64,000 bases of DNA from Eupeodes corollae (lineage: Eukaryota; Arthropoda; Insecta; Diptera; Syrphidae), in NCBI RefSeq assembly GCF_945859685.1, contig NC_079147.1, positions 193,609,174 through 193,673,173 on the forward strand, in the 5' to 3' direction. Below are positions 43,701-53,529 of this stretch, piece after piece. Made by a program: the position numbers and the translations under genes. The notes below the pieces were generated by a model. The model was given only the letters and a program-made list of their open reading frames with translations, searched no databases and was not told the DNA's origin. Position 1 is the stretch's first letter. Each line of letters begins with the position of its first letter.

Positions 43701-46690
43701 AAGTCAACTTATCTGTTAAAATACTAAGTAAAACAGTTTATAGTTTCGAAATGCATTTGGGTTACTAGCAGCTCTATTCTAATTCACTACACTCTTCAAA
43801 GGGGTTTCCCATCTTCATACCATACTTTTTCTGATTTTCGAAGTATTACTTATTTTTATATCTTTGTAGATGTTCACTTCCTTCGTCAACATTTATTGAA
43901 AAACTCACTGGCAGTTCCTCCCCGGCTCCAGAAGAAGATGAATCGCCTATATCCCCGAATCCCCTTACACCGAATACCACGAATATTGCCTGTAAAACGC
44001 CTGAAATAAAAATTATCACTCGGCTGCGTAATACAGCAACGCCGCCCACAAAGTCAGGCAATACCCCATCATCAGTGACGACAGTAAATTCAAATTCAAC
44101 ACCTCCACCAACAACCCGCCGCCAACGACGCACCCGAGCAACATCGAACGGCACCTCAACGTGTCCAAGATCGTCGCAAAGTGATGACGAATCCCCTGAA
44201 AAATCGGCAGTTCCATCACGACGTCGTCGTCTCAACCACCATCATCATCCATCCCATCTTCATCATCATCACACTCATCATCCGAATGACAACGATGGCA
44301 GTGATCTGAGTGAATCGTTGCAAAGTGATCCGGCTCCTGCTGCGGCTGATAGTGGTGGTAATGGTGGTGGTGGTAGTGGTGGATCCCCGCGACACAATGG
44401 TCGAACTTCAACGATTCCCGCATCATCGGAAGTAGGCAAAAAAGATGAACTCAATAAAAGAGAAGTGAAGGACCAGGAGAAAGATGAATCGGCCGAATGG
44501 ATGCATAAAAAATATCAACGCTATCTTGAAGAATCCCGCAAAACAAAACCAAGCATATTTATTGTAGAATCAATAAATAACAGTGAATTTAAGTCATCAT
44601 CGGTCTCGGTGGCGGCGTTTGCGTCTGCGTCGGCGGCGTTGAGTTGTGCAATAAACAACCAGAAACAGAATCAGAACCACAACACCCCTGTTATTCCTAA
44701 GGAACATTTATCCAAAGAATCAAAAAGTCATAAGGCCAAGAAATGGCCGAAAACGAGAAAGAGAGTCCTTCGGCGTTTGTTGCGACGAAATGGAACCGTA
44801 GTTGGGACATACAACCAGAGGATTCTACGCAATCGAATTGTGTTCAAGTCGTCAAGATCCAACATCTCTAAACATCAAAAGGTTAAAGTGATGAAGAAAG
44901 AAGAAATTCGAATGCATTTGGAGAACGAAAAGGAAGAAGAGGCAAAGAGGGAGGAGGAAGAAACAACCGAAGTTGAAAGCGAAAAGGAAATGAAAAGAAA
45001 AAAGACGACGACAACGACAAAGACAAAGACGACGAAGAAGAAAAATAAGGAAATTGAAGAAGAGAATAAAGCCTCACAGATTGATTTTGAGATCAACAAC
45101 AGTTCAACAGATGTGCAATCAGCCTTTTCTCCCATAGATCCCCTTGCTCTAACACCACCTCCGCCTCAAATGACCCCCCATGAAGAAGAAGAAGATGAAG
45201 ATCGAGAAGATGCAGAAAGAGCAAAATCATTTGAAATGTGTGATGTTGAAATCCAGACTGAGCCCTACAGCCCTCCGCCTTCATTGCCACCGATAACCTT
45301 CCTAACAGAACCCTCAAATCGTATGCCTAATCCTCTGACACCAGAAAATGGGCGTGTTATTTATGCCTTCTACGAATTAGATATTCTAACAATTGTTCAA
45401 GACTTCATGGTGACTTTTTGGAAGACTTTCAAATTAATTCAAGTTGTTGGCAATACAACTGAGGAATGGGTACATCTTGGAGAGTGCAAGAGACTGTTGT
45501 TTGGTAAGAGAAAGACACGATCTCTTTTTGCTTTTGTTGTTTGACTTGGTTTTCTCTTTTTGCAGATAATGAAATCAATGCTCCTTATAAAAATCGCATT
45601 TGTGTTCATAATTCAATACCAATTTATATGGAAATGCGAGCTAAAGAACTACCAAAGCTCAATCGGGATTGTTGTTTGATTTCCGTTTATGTGAATGTCT
45701 ATTATTATCATGATGAGGAATTGATTGCTAAATCACATTCCATACAATTGGATACGGTTGCGAGGTAAGATATACCATATTGTGGAATCTCTTAAAACCT
45801 GGGCTAAGAATTGGTGTATCTTTTTCTTGACAGTCTTCCGCAGAACGTGGTCTATACGACTATAACCGATTCAAGGTATTTCGTGATGTGTTGGTCCCAG
45901 GAAACAATGATTGGAAAAACCCTATCGGGACTGTGTAAATACTCCCTGACTCCTCATCTAGACACTTTGGCCAGTATTCGTGAATTCAAGAGTATGCGAC
46001 ATGAAATTCGTTATTTGGAGTGTACTACTGGTGAGTTCTTCCTTTTAAGCCTTGAAACAAAAATTATAAATCAATTTCTTCTTTTTCTCCTTCTTCTTGT
46101 TCTATTTTAGATGACAATTTAATTGGATTTGGTGATTCTCAAGTGACGTTGTGGGATCATCGAAGCGGCGATATTCTAATGAATTATGATCTCGATATGG
46201 AAATTGGCAATAACCTGGGTTCATTGCATTTCCCACCACTGGAAGTTGGTGTAAGAATTATTATTGGTCCAAGTTTGTTCATCCATTTCATTCTTCTCCT
46301 TCTCGTTGTATCTCGTTGCAGCATGCAAAAACCGTCCTAATTTTCCAGAAGACATCCGCTGAAGAACTCTCAATCATAGCAATAAATGTCTCGCACAATA
46401 GCCCCTCACATCAACTTGTCTGCAAGCACATTCTACCGCCGGAATTTGATAATCTCAAGTCCACAATCGGCATTGATGATTATACAATTCTCACCAACTC
46501 AGAGCATCAAGAACTGTGGATAGATCATTCAGATCCTCAGTATATGGTTCAAATTAAAACTCCCGAAGGTCAGAGGAGGTTCTATTCAAGATGTAAGCAA
46601 AATGTCATTGTTATAACCGAGAACCATTTGGCTTTGGAGACTTTCAGTAGTTTTGTATTGAAAATGAGTAATTTTTCAACGGGTATGTGA
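31662..46690 (+). CDS. Large nuclear-type protein with WD-repeat-like C-terminus, unnamed
   Basis: Six exons joined by phase and GT/AG ends: 31662-33190, 43870-45503, 45566-45764, 45834-46030, 46111-46250 and 46322-46690; 1355 residues in all. I do not recognise the family. Residues 17-30 hold a SUMO-interaction-like core, 'VLVILDSDDSGDE', followed by a basic patch 'SAKKKMK'. A compact block 'GAEWRILQEIALGHPPITYR' lies at 123-142. A Ser/Arg repeat stretch ('RRSSMRRSSQRKSSERGS') is encoded near 32815-32890. Exon 2 encodes His-, Gly- and Pro-rich parts and a long charged Lys/Glu segment (44880-45080). The C-terminal 350 residues are ordered, with a WD-like strand 'DSQVTLWDHRSGDIL'. Intron 1 is 10,679 bp and full of transposons. 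The join of exon 1 to exon 2 is inferred from matching phase; two separate genes remain possible. A nuclear scaffold role is inference only. Confidence 0.7.
33740..34260 (-). mobile_element. I-type LINE fragment (RNase H end)
   Basis: Minus-strand RNase H remnant: 'DSLSILNAI' near 34150-34180, then 'AKLLWTPGHACIKRKEFAEE' near 34040-34100, and a terminal 'CHTCNGQVLTIHHLFFNC' Cys/His block near 33780-33830. This order (RNase H, then a Cys/His end) is that of I-type LINEs. A frameshift separates the first part. Confidence 0.75.
34700..34754. repeat. (ATT)n microsatellite, 18 units; TAA tail of an I-type LINE
   Basis: An uninterrupted run of about 55 bp of ATT, which is TAA on the minus strand. 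It sits at the 3' side of the minus-strand LINE 34755-35765, and I-type elements are known to end in TAA repeats, so it is best read as an expanded retrotransposon tail. Confidence 0.85.
34755..35765 (-). mobile_element. I-type LINE, 3' half
   Basis: Minus strand. The post-RT block 'PYHAAARSCLRAIHSTPI' (35690-35750) and the linker 'PPWKLPSQTINTHVC' precede an RNase H start, 'LLFTDAVVEETGS' (near 35270-35310). Most of RNase H is missing. A Cys/His end 'CHLCEGNNSTFTMDHLLTC' (near 35030-35090) follows, then a 3' untranslated region of about 230 bp and the TAA tail. It carries frameshifts and is dead. Confidence 0.8.
35920..37245 (-). mobile_element. Ty3/gypsy retrotransposon pol remnant (RT end, RNase H, integrase)
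   Basis: Minus-strand pol in the order of Ty3/gypsy elements. The RT thumb, with 'RSFLGAVNYCGKFL', is near 37120-37170. RNase H follows, with 'LTLSEKQYSQIEKEALGLIF' and 'LLTDHKPLLAIFG' near 36760-36910. The integrase zinc-binding region, 'YRDHPGIERP' with 'CQICATAA', is near 36240-36330. The integrase core follows, with 'ERLHIDIEGQ' near 36160-36200 and a frame-broken second catalytic block near 35990-36050. Most of the RT palm is absent on the 5' side, where the DUF4780 element abuts at about 37247. Several frames are broken. Confidence 0.85.
37249..38400 (-). mobile_element. Transposon ORF with DUF4780-type domain, inserted in gypsy relic
   Basis: Minus strand. A Ser/Lys/Pro-rich region (38340-37780, in two frames) leads to 'VVVAVIDRSDYNGTI' and then an open 138-codon stretch, 37665-37249. 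This holds 'DGGWHQGHVKLMVCGDQRS', 'LYKRAVSRVDEVWPAAK', 'DIPSRPR' and 'AIVVLNRESLAFL'. These match the DUF4780 domain common in insect retroelement ORFs. About 30-35 residues are missing after 'DIPSRPR' compared with the family as I know it. It separates the gypsy protease (38820-39040) from the gypsy RT end (below 37245). The stretch 38400-38750 may be its 5' leader. Confidence 0.7.
38755..39430 (-). mobile_element. Ty3/gypsy remnant, gag zinc knuckle and protease end
   Basis: Minus strand. A CCHC zinc knuckle 'CWQCGAMHFSRDC' with a second 'CSQCKKVGHK' half lies near 39250-39330. The C-terminal part of an aspartic protease domain ('LIANFTCSIRLRSGEVSQGK', 'LNLFGIDL') is near 38850-38970. It probably belongs to the same element as 35920-37245, split by the DUF4780 segment. 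Confidence 0.7.
39440..40375 (-). mobile_element. I-type LINE fragment (RT end and RNase H)
   Basis: Minus strand. 'LRVLGIPLSGNLKWDIHI' (near 40300-40350), 'YRSSTGALKTTPVEALRIEA' (near 40050-40110), then an RNase H with 'TDGSSKDNNSTYAVVEI' and 'TLILTDSLSVLSGL' (39540-39760). The acidic residues of the RNase H core are readable, but stops interrupt the frame. Confidence 0.75.
40410..40870 (-). mobile_element. Tc1-like DNA transposon fragment
   Basis: The minus strand carries the C-terminal half of a Tc1-type DDE transposase: 'IVKHGGGSIMIWGFVASSGV' near 40800-40860, 'FYQDSYTKHTSFTVRSWL' near 40610-40665 (second aspartate), 'IEHL' followed by a stop and 'NELGR' near 40555-40590 (glutamate block), and 'SIGRTTKYN' at the end. 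The DNA-binding half and terminal repeats were not found. Confidence 0.75.
41040..41340 (-). mobile_element. Jockey-type LINE fragment, RT C-terminal part
   Basis: Minus strand, post-RT block with 'LVRHHLEYASQLWTPFYEQD' near 41095-41160 and upstream 'KYSTLFVYN'. Only this module is present. Confidence 0.6.
41364..43045 (-). mobile_element. RTE-type LINE, copy 4, with internal deletion
   Basis: Minus-strand copy. The 3' terminus at 41364-41400 (CCCTAGTTCACACAGGACTG followed by TAGCACCACCTTAAGTAAGG) is intact, with GTAA-type tail units. The C-terminal block, then the RT with 'LLAYVDDIDIIGR' (near 42145-42185, where the YADD box has become YVDD) follow upstream. At about 42455 the RT jumps to the endonuclease/linker region, a deletion of roughly 285 bp relative to copy 2. 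The endonuclease ends near 43045. It lies in intron 1 of the large gene, antisense to it. Confidence 0.85.
43265..43545 (+). mobile_element. Jockey-like LINE 3' end with poly(A)
   Basis: Plus-strand 3' terminal piece of the family at 55978-56935. It contains the late block encoding 'ASCIPPL'-like text in broken frames, the shared 'AGAGATTCGTTCTTTAGCCGTA' stretch, and an end at GTGGGTGCTTATTATA followed by an A run. It is the only sense-oriented transposon I recognise in intron 1. Confidence 0.7.
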
Positions 46691-49190
46691 AAGAGATACC
46701 AAAAGCGAAAGTGAGAGAAATTTTAACTTAAAAAGAAAAATACAAATTAAAAAAAAAGGAAAACGAAAAGTCGGAGTGTGCAACGCTTTATTTATTTTTT
46801 CCTCTCTGGTTTTATTATTTTTGAAATATACACAAACATTTATTGCTTTTACCGATTAGTCGATATATAAATTTTAAATTTAATAAAATTAAAAAACCTT
46901 AAAGAAATAAAAGCGAACAATAAAAATAATAAAAAAAAAAGAAATTTGAAAATGTTCTCATATAAAACATTAAAAACAAAACCAATATATTTATAAATAA
47001 TAGAAAAGAAAAACTAGTTATAAATTTAATATTACTAATTTTAATGTCAAAGACATTGTTGATGTTATTAATAAAACAAGAAAAACGTAAAAAACAAAAA
47101 TAAAGCAAAAACTATGGATAATATTAATAAAATTGAATAAAAATACATAAAGGGAAATAATTAAAGTTTATTTCTTAAGAAATTAAAGTTGTCACTTTAT
47201 TGAACCTTTATAAACAATAATTAAGAATAATTTGAAGATGTCTTGGATAGATATTTCATATAATTTATGTTATGTATTTTTTTTTTTTGTTTTACAAAAT
47301 GTCAGCTTAAAGTTTTAAGAACTAATGGTTTAAACTATGTAAACTCCAGTGGCGATACGAGGGAGTTGGGTCGTAAAAGATTAGAACCCCCTTCCCCTCG
47401 GGAGAGTTTTTTTTTTTCATTTTCGGAGCAATTCCCTGAAATTCAAAACTAATTGTATTATGACCCTTCATTTTTAAACTATTTATTTATTATTTATAAA
47501 AATAGAAATTTTATTTTTGTGCTGTCCACTTTTGCAACAGTGCTACTTTTAAATAAGGAACGAACGAAAAACGCAACACGGGGTCATCTAAGCCATAAAG
47601 CTTATACAGTTTAGTTGTATAGAATTTAATTTAAAGATTTTTTAGTAATTTAACAACATCGATCAACCACTTTGGTTTGTCTGTCAAAAACAACTAAAAT
47701 ATTTGAAATAATTTTAAAGGTATATTTATAAAATTTAAAATTTAGAAAAACTTTAGTATTTGTATAGCATCATTTTTGAAAGAAAGAGCAAATATCCAGT
47801 TTTTTAAAGAGAAATATTGAATAAGAGATCGCCAATTTGATATTAAGAGGCCTTTAAATGCTTGAACCCCTCGACTTCAGTTCCATCTTATTTTTCACAC
47901 ACATAAAGAGTGTTAGGCTTTCTTAAAGTGTTTTGTCCTTCTAAATTGATTTGAATTTCAATACTTATAAATTAAAGATCTTAATAAGTTGAAGGACTTC
48001 AATTTTTGAAGTGATTTTTTTTGGATTCGTTAGAATTGAGTTTAATCATGAATTTAAAGAATGTGCCACTTTTTTTAAACTAATGGCCAATTGAAATTCG
48101 TTATGTAGGTTTCATATTTATTAATTAGAAATATTAAAGCTTTGAATCTCTCGAGAATTGAAGTAAGAAGAGATTTTGCTATGTATAATTTGTGAATGCC
48201 AAACTATGATGAGCCCAACCATAACATCGGGGCGAAACGCATATATGAACACTTTTATGCTGGTTTATATTTCTTTTCGTGATTTTAAATCATATTTATT
48301 ATATAGTTTCTACCCAACTTATTTTTTACCTGAGTTTATGAACTTAAATGCACCATTTTCGTTAATTTCAAGAAACAAAGGTTTTTCCCAATTTTTAAGT
48401 TTTGTTGACTTAAAACTGTCATTTCTAAGAACTTGTCTTATAGCTTCAATGTAAGAGTAAGTAGCCTGAAAATGCTTGTAATAACAGACTCCCGAAAATG
48501 TTGTCAGAAGAAAATGCACCAAAAAGTTCTTCATATTTAATTTTCCTATAAACAAAGATTTCATTTTTCTAGCAAAATTTTTCATTTTCTGGCTTTTTGG
48601 ATCTCGTATATTTTTGTAGGTTTCTTCGCATACAAATAGCAACAAGAGGAGAATATATTATTTTTGGTAAAAAGAAGCTAAGTTTTACCACCATGTCTAA
48701 CATTTCTGCGTGAGTATTTAGAAAGCTGTTGGAATCTTAGAATACTTTTATAAATACAGCTGAACAACAGTGTTTATAAAAACATCTTATAATTAAAATT
48801 GTCAGTTTAGCCCTTAAAATATGGAAATACATATAAGGTTCAAATAAATACGCATTATGATATTTTAATATTGTCAGCCTTCTTTACATAACATTGAAAT
48901 AAAGTCTGGATAAGCCCTTGGTTAGCTCTGGCCCACCCGACATCCTGTTCAACATTAAACTGGTCCATTATCTACTAGGTACTTCTGACTTCTTCAAAAA
49001 TTGACTCGTAAGCAACGTTTTCAAATTGTACACATTCATTTCGAAAATCATAGTTTTTTTTAATTTTAATGTGGGAATGTGTTGGATGGATATACATAAG
49101 ACCATTTCATCCATAAAAACTTACCTTTTGGTGTGCTTTTTTATGGGTTCGTGGAATACTTAGTCCATATTGCTTTTAAAACTAAGCTGG
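46691..49190. other. 3' flank of the large gene, AT-rich, no further gene seen
   Basis: AATAAA occurs at 46882-46887 and 46906-46911, about 190-220 bp beyond the stop, and these are likely polyadenylation signals. The rest is AT-rich. A 108-codon minus-strand frame at 48319-48645 has no recognisable domain and is probably chance. Confidence 0.5.
46882..46911 (+). terminator. Polyadenylation signals of the large gene
   Basis: Two AATAAA hexamers 19 bp apart, about 190-220 bp downstream of the stop codon at 46688-46690. Confidence 0.5.
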
Positions 49191-49194
49191 TCAA

Positions 49195-49405
49195 AACGTA
49201 ACAGTTAATGATGCCAACGAAAAACCACGACTCCAGACCTTTTCGATGATGTGCAGTAGTTGTGGTTTCAACAAGACAAAACAGCTCGGGACACAATTAA
49301 TTGATTGAAGAAAAGTTTGATAAACGCATAGTTTCACGTTACGAACTCGTGAATAGGCCTCCAAGTTCGTGTGATGTAACACAGCTTGACTAATTTCTGT
49401 GAAGT
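49195..49405 (+). mobile_element. Mariner-type transposase fragment, left part
   Basis: Plus strand. 'LWFQQDKTARDTIN' (near 49265-49305) is the second-aspartate block of a mariner-type transposase, and the following region corresponds to the 'RPPSSCD' third-aspartate block. It is broken by stops. The element is interrupted at about 49406 by LINE copy 5 and resumes at 49775. Confidence 0.65.
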
Positions 49406-49768
49406 AGATTTTGGTCCCGTACGCATAGATGGAGAATGGAGGAGAAGATATAACGACGAACTGTACGGGCTGTACAGAGACACTGACCTAGTTAGCAGAG
49501 TTAAAGTCCAACGGCTTAGATGGCTAGGTCATGTAGAGCGGATGGACATCAACGGTCCAGCCCGGAAGGTCTTCGAATCCAAACCCGAAGGACGGCGCAG
49601 TAGAGGAAGACCGCGACTCAGGTGGCGCACGCAGGTGGGAGAGGACCTCAATCAACTTGGCGTGCGAAACTGGAGACAGCTAGCTAGGGACCGAGCTGGC
49701 TGGAGACGCTTGTTGGTTGAGGCCCAGGTCCGCCCGGACTGTAGCGCCACCTTGAGTAAGTAAGATTG
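49406..49768 (+). mobile_element. RTE-type LINE, copy 5 (3' end, open frame)
   Basis: Plus-strand, 5'-truncated insertion of about 360 bp with an intact 3' end. The frame is open and encodes the C-terminal tail: 'GEWRRRYNDELYGLYRDTDL', 'VQRLRWLGHVERMD' and 'RSRGRPRLRW'. It ends in CTGTAGCGCCACCTT followed by GAGTAAGTAAG. It is the least decayed copy in the window and sits inside a mariner relic. Confidence 0.9.
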
Positions 49769-49774
49769 TCTAGG

Positions 49775-49965
49775 CCACCGAGGACAACATTCGACGCGTT
49801 ATTGCCGACACACCTACGGCCACAAATGTTGGAAAAATTAATCGAAAATTTAACATACAAGATCACGTCCGATTCAATCGAGCCTGTCAAATTCCAGGAA
49901 TTAATTAATAAATTAATTAATTTTTCATGTCAATATGGAAAAAATCAATTTGTATACATTCCAAA
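49775..49965 (+). mobile_element. Mariner-type transposase fragment, right part
   Basis: Plus-strand C-terminal transposase text, 'TEDNIRRVIAD' followed in another frame by 'RPQMLEKLIENLT', continuing the fragment at 49195-49405. The same text recurs at 58440-58640 (minus) and 63190-63400 (plus). Confidence 0.7.
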
Positions 49966-50109
49966 AAACTCCCTAAAAAACTCTCTTTAATTTGAAATAC
50001 CGTACATATTATACATACATAGTTGTACAAACAAGGCTGCTACGCAACACGAGATCGACATGAATTAACAAAAACATCAACTTCCTTATTTTCGAATTCT
50101 TCTTCAACC

Positions 50110-50520
50110 GTGGAAACAAAATCACGTGAAAATTCATACGATTACACCAGGCTATCAGACGGAGTAAGAAGGTTCCTGGTTTGTTTTTATTTCCCACAAC
50201 CTTCACTTTGGGTGGTGAGCATGTGGGATTTTTGTTGAATGTCTCGTGATTTGAAATGGAATAGGCGCTCATGCTAAAAAACAGGGGTATACAATATTTT
50301 TTTTGTTAGCTTTCTTGTTATCTACTTAACTACACACATACGAAAATCTCAGCCTTCGTTTTGTATGTATTTCTGCATCCAGGCTCCGCCCTTCTACAAC
50401 GGTTAATTTTGCTTGATCTAATTTTGTTTGCATTTGTCGTATTTTAACTTTTGTTTGTATTGAGTCTAACCCAAAGCAAGGTTATTTTGTTAGCTTGACC
50501 AGGGTTGATATATTTTGAAT
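50110..50520 (+). repeat. Dispersed repeat family, X-type copy
   Basis: Begins near AAATCACGTGAAAATTC, contains CACCAGGCTATCAGACGGA, GAATGTCTCGTGATTTGAA, AATAGGCGCTCATGCT and GCTCCGCCCTTCTACAACGG, and fades near 50520. The same order is found at 51545-51930 and 63690-64000. The fourth and fifth blocks are shared with the Y-type copies. No protein coding is present. Confidence 0.8.
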
Positions 50521-50694
50521 ATACATACAAGTAAAAACGATAAGTTGTCTAAAACTGGAGCTAGGCCCAATAAAAGCTAAATTAAAAAATCTTGTATAAA
50601 CTATTCATCAACATTTATAAATAGCAAACACAATTGTTCTCATCAATTTGTTTTTAATTTCTTTTGATTAAAGCTAATATATGTATAGAAAGAT

Positions 50695-51010
50695 TCGTTT
50701 TTCATTTTTGATATTGGTAGATTGACAGATCAACAAATTCTAACAATAGTCGTTCCTAAATGGTTGCGTTCAATCTTAGGGAAGTTTTTATGTTTGTTTG
50801 GTAAAAATTCGGTGAATTATTAAAATTTACCAATGAAAATTTTTATTTTACAATACTTTTGGGACTCGAAATCTACATAATGTTTTTCTGATTTTCGTGA
50901 ACGGCTTAAAGCTGTTTCTATTTTTTGACAGCACACAGCGTTCATTCATCTCTTTAAAATCTTTCAATAGGCTATCTAAAAATCCACCTACCCAGGAATA
51001 ACCTAACACA
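50695..51010 (+). repeat. Dispersed repeat family, M block
   Basis: Contains TTTTTGATATTGGTAGA, AACAATAGTCGTTCCTAAAT, a GGTTGCGTTCAATCTTAGGG block like the terminal repeat of the intron element at 16523-17095, and CTATCTAAAAATCCACCTACC. Recurs inverted at 61020-61190 and, for its middle part, in direct orientation at 61800-62080. Confidence 0.7.
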
Positions 51011-51059
51011 AGATAAATTGACAAAAATAAACAGACCACAGTGAACTTGGTGAAGTTTG

Positions 51060-51440
51060 TTGTCTCATGCGGCGAACGAGGAAACTCAATTGAATTCTGT
51101 CTTATACACCAGGCGCTCAAAATTTAAAGGAAGTATATTGTTTTTGATCGTTTTCTTTTTTCGTTTGAGGTTTTCATTGTTATTGGAAAAAGGATGCTGG
51201 GCACCCCAGGCAAATCCAATGTATTGGTGAAAGGAAAAAGATGTAGAAACAGAGCCCAAAACTAGATTCACCGTTGTAGAAGGGCGGATTCTAGACTTCA
51301 TACTTTTATTATTTATATATATGTGTGGTGAAATACTAAGGAAACAACAGGGGAGAGGTACGGACAAAAAGTGTAAATGGCGTTTCAAGTAAAAACAGAA
51401 AGCATATAGAAAAGGGTGCCTGCTTCTCAGGTACAATTCT
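51060..51440 (-). repeat. Dispersed repeat family, Y-type copy
   Basis: Minus-strand Y copy: GCACCCCAGGCAAATCCAAT, ATTCACCGTTGTAGAAGGGC and the CACCAGGCGCTCA end are the plus-strand readings of blocks found at 57540-57950, 60600-60965 and 62850-63180. No coding. Confidence 0.75.
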
Positions 51441-51544
51441 GCCTTTGAATATAAAACCCATATATATATATATATGTAGATATGTACATATAAAAACTGC
51501 ATCGAGTGCTTTCAACAAAAAAATATAGACAAGCATCATTTTTC

Positions 51545-51930
51545 AAAATCACGTGAAAATTCGTCCGATTATACCAGGCTATCAGACGGACAAAGCAGGT
51601 GTCTGATTTCTTTTGTTTCCTTCACTTGGGTGTGGTTGAATGTCTCGTGATTTGAATATTTTAATGGAATAGGCGCTCATGCTCAAAAACAGGGGTACAC
51701 AATTTTTTTTCCTTCACTTACACATCCATATACTCATACGAAAATCTCAGCCTTCGTTTTGTATGTATTTTTGCAAAGATTTTTTAGGATAACTTGACTC
51801 CGCCCTTTAACAACGGTTAATTTTGTTGATCAATTTGTTTGTATTTGCCGTATTTTGATTTTTGTTTGTATTGAGTACAACGTCTAACCGATAGCAAAAA
51901 ACGTCTAACCAGGGTTGTTATGTTTTGAAT
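51545..51930 (+). repeat. Dispersed repeat family, X-type copy
   Basis: Same block order as 50110-50520: AAATCACGTGAAAATTC, CCAGGCTATCAGACGGA, AATAGGCGCTCATGCTC, CTCCGCCCTTTAACAACGG. It follows the Y copy at 51060-51440 after about 100 bp. Confidence 0.8.
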
Positions 51931-51959
51931 TTAGTTAAACTAGAATTTCAAAATATTTG

Positions 51960-52990
51960 TAATTTAAAATCGGAACTATACAAGTAGCCCGATAAAATAA
52001 AAAATATACACAAAATGTTATTGTTTTAATAGGAAATTATTTTTATTAAAAAAAAAAAACAGAAAATAAAATATAAATAATTTATTTTTAAAAATAGATG
52101 AACTACCAATTCATTTTAACTCTGTTATGGCTTTTAGCTGTTTAGAAGCTGTCACTACCCCAAATTCGAAATCAGATTTTGTACGTGTTTTGTTTAAATA
52201 TATAATTTATTTAAACGAACGATCCACGGTTAAATTTTGCAGAGTTGTAAAAACTGAAGTCTTTTAGTGACTGCTGTTAGGTTAGTCATGACTTTGACTT
52301 TTTCCTAAGCCTTTTGGCTTTCAAAATAGCTTTGACTCTTAATATAGAAGTTTAATAATTTTTAAGTCATGACTTGAAATTAAAATTCATGACTTTTTAC
52401 TTTATTACCTCTGATTTAATTACGTAAAGTAATTTCTATAAACTCATAAACAATTCAGGATCCCTCTTGTTTTAAGTTTTACTGATAATTTATAATACAT
52501 GGTGCTACTGGGATGCATTTTGATGAATGAATGCACAAAGTTGCTGATAGACCATCCAAGTTGATTTTAATACCTAGCCCGATTTCTATTCGACTTTTTT
52601 ATAATTTTATTTTAAAAGCTTGTATACTCACCCCACAAGCTCAGAGAAAAATTGATTGCCGCACATTTGTGTTATTGATTCCAAATCAGACTTAATTCGA
52701 ATGGTGTGTGATTTTTTAGTTTAGCGACTCATGTGACTTATGGAAAGGGAACCCTTAAGTCTAACTGAATCACCTTGTCTTTCTTAACATAAAACAACGC
52801 TTTTGTCTGATGTCAAAAATAAAATTCTTTTATTGACTTTTAAGTTCAAAAAATAAGGAAGAACACGATAGTGCTAAAAAACTTAAAATTAAAATTTTTT
52901 GCCCCAGATTTGAAAAACACAATTTTTCTTTTCATTTTTTTAATAATTAATATTCAGAACGTAAATGAACGCAAATAGGTTCAATCTGTC
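51960..52990 (+). repeat. Dispersed repeat family, Z block
   Basis: Resembles 59460-60470 over about 1 kb: TTTAATAGGAAATTATTT, CTGATTTAATTACGTAAA, GGATGCATTTTGATGAATGA, GATAGACCATCCAAGT and TTCCAAATCAGACTT occur in the same order and spacing. No coding. Confidence 0.7.
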
Positions 52991-53014
52991 AAAAAATCAT
53001 AATATTATATTAGT

Positions 53015-53525
53015 CAAATATATATTTAAAATGCCTCTCTTTATGTAATAATAAAATACTCTAAAATGACCACAATATTACCACACAATCATGGCGGCAG
53101 CGTGGCGCCATTGTATATATATTTTTTATAGTACTCTTAAGAAGAGGAACGATCGAAGCGACATCTGAGAGGCGTGGAGATGATTGAAATTGATCCCTTT
53201 TTTTATATCCCTCAATAGTTGGGAAGAGTTGAGAATGAGGAAAAATTAAACAGTAATTAAAGAATAGAAAATAGAGAAGAACATATGCAAATGTAGTAGA
53301 AGATCGAGGGAGACAAAGCAACAACGTTTTGACATTATATGTGTGTATGCATATTATACTTGGAGAGGAAAGTTCTTACCGTTATGCTTTGGCAAGAAAT
53401 AGAAAAAGTATAAAAGAAACAATAACAACACAAAAAAATACTGCAAGAGTATATTTTGCGGTAGGTAGTGAATATAATATATTTTGTACTATAAACGGTA
53501 ATTTTTTAAGAGCTTGAGAACTTTA
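53015..53525. other. Spacer, no gene seen
   Basis: An 87-codon minus-strand frame at 53061-53324 starts hydrophobic, but I recognise no family in it. Nothing else is supported. Confidence 0.4.
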
Positions 53526-53529
53526 AAAA

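Noticed and set aside
43846..44235. Minus-strand frame of 129 codons opposite exon 2
   Set aside because: It mirrors the Pro/Thr/Ser-rich coding strand; the plus-strand exon is joined by splice sites and phase.
47330..47450. Possible small exon or element near GGCGATACGAGGGAGTTGGG
   Set aside because: Slightly GC-richer than its flanks but no motif, splice context or second copy was seen.
48319..48645. 108-codon minus-strand frame as a small gene
   Set aside because: No domain, no splice partners, no signal of codon bias; it lies in AT-rich spacer. Not excluded, but not supportable.
53061..53324. 87-codon minus-strand frame with a hydrophobic start
   Set aside because: A signal peptide or membrane segment is conceivable, but no homologue is recognised and the region borders repeats.
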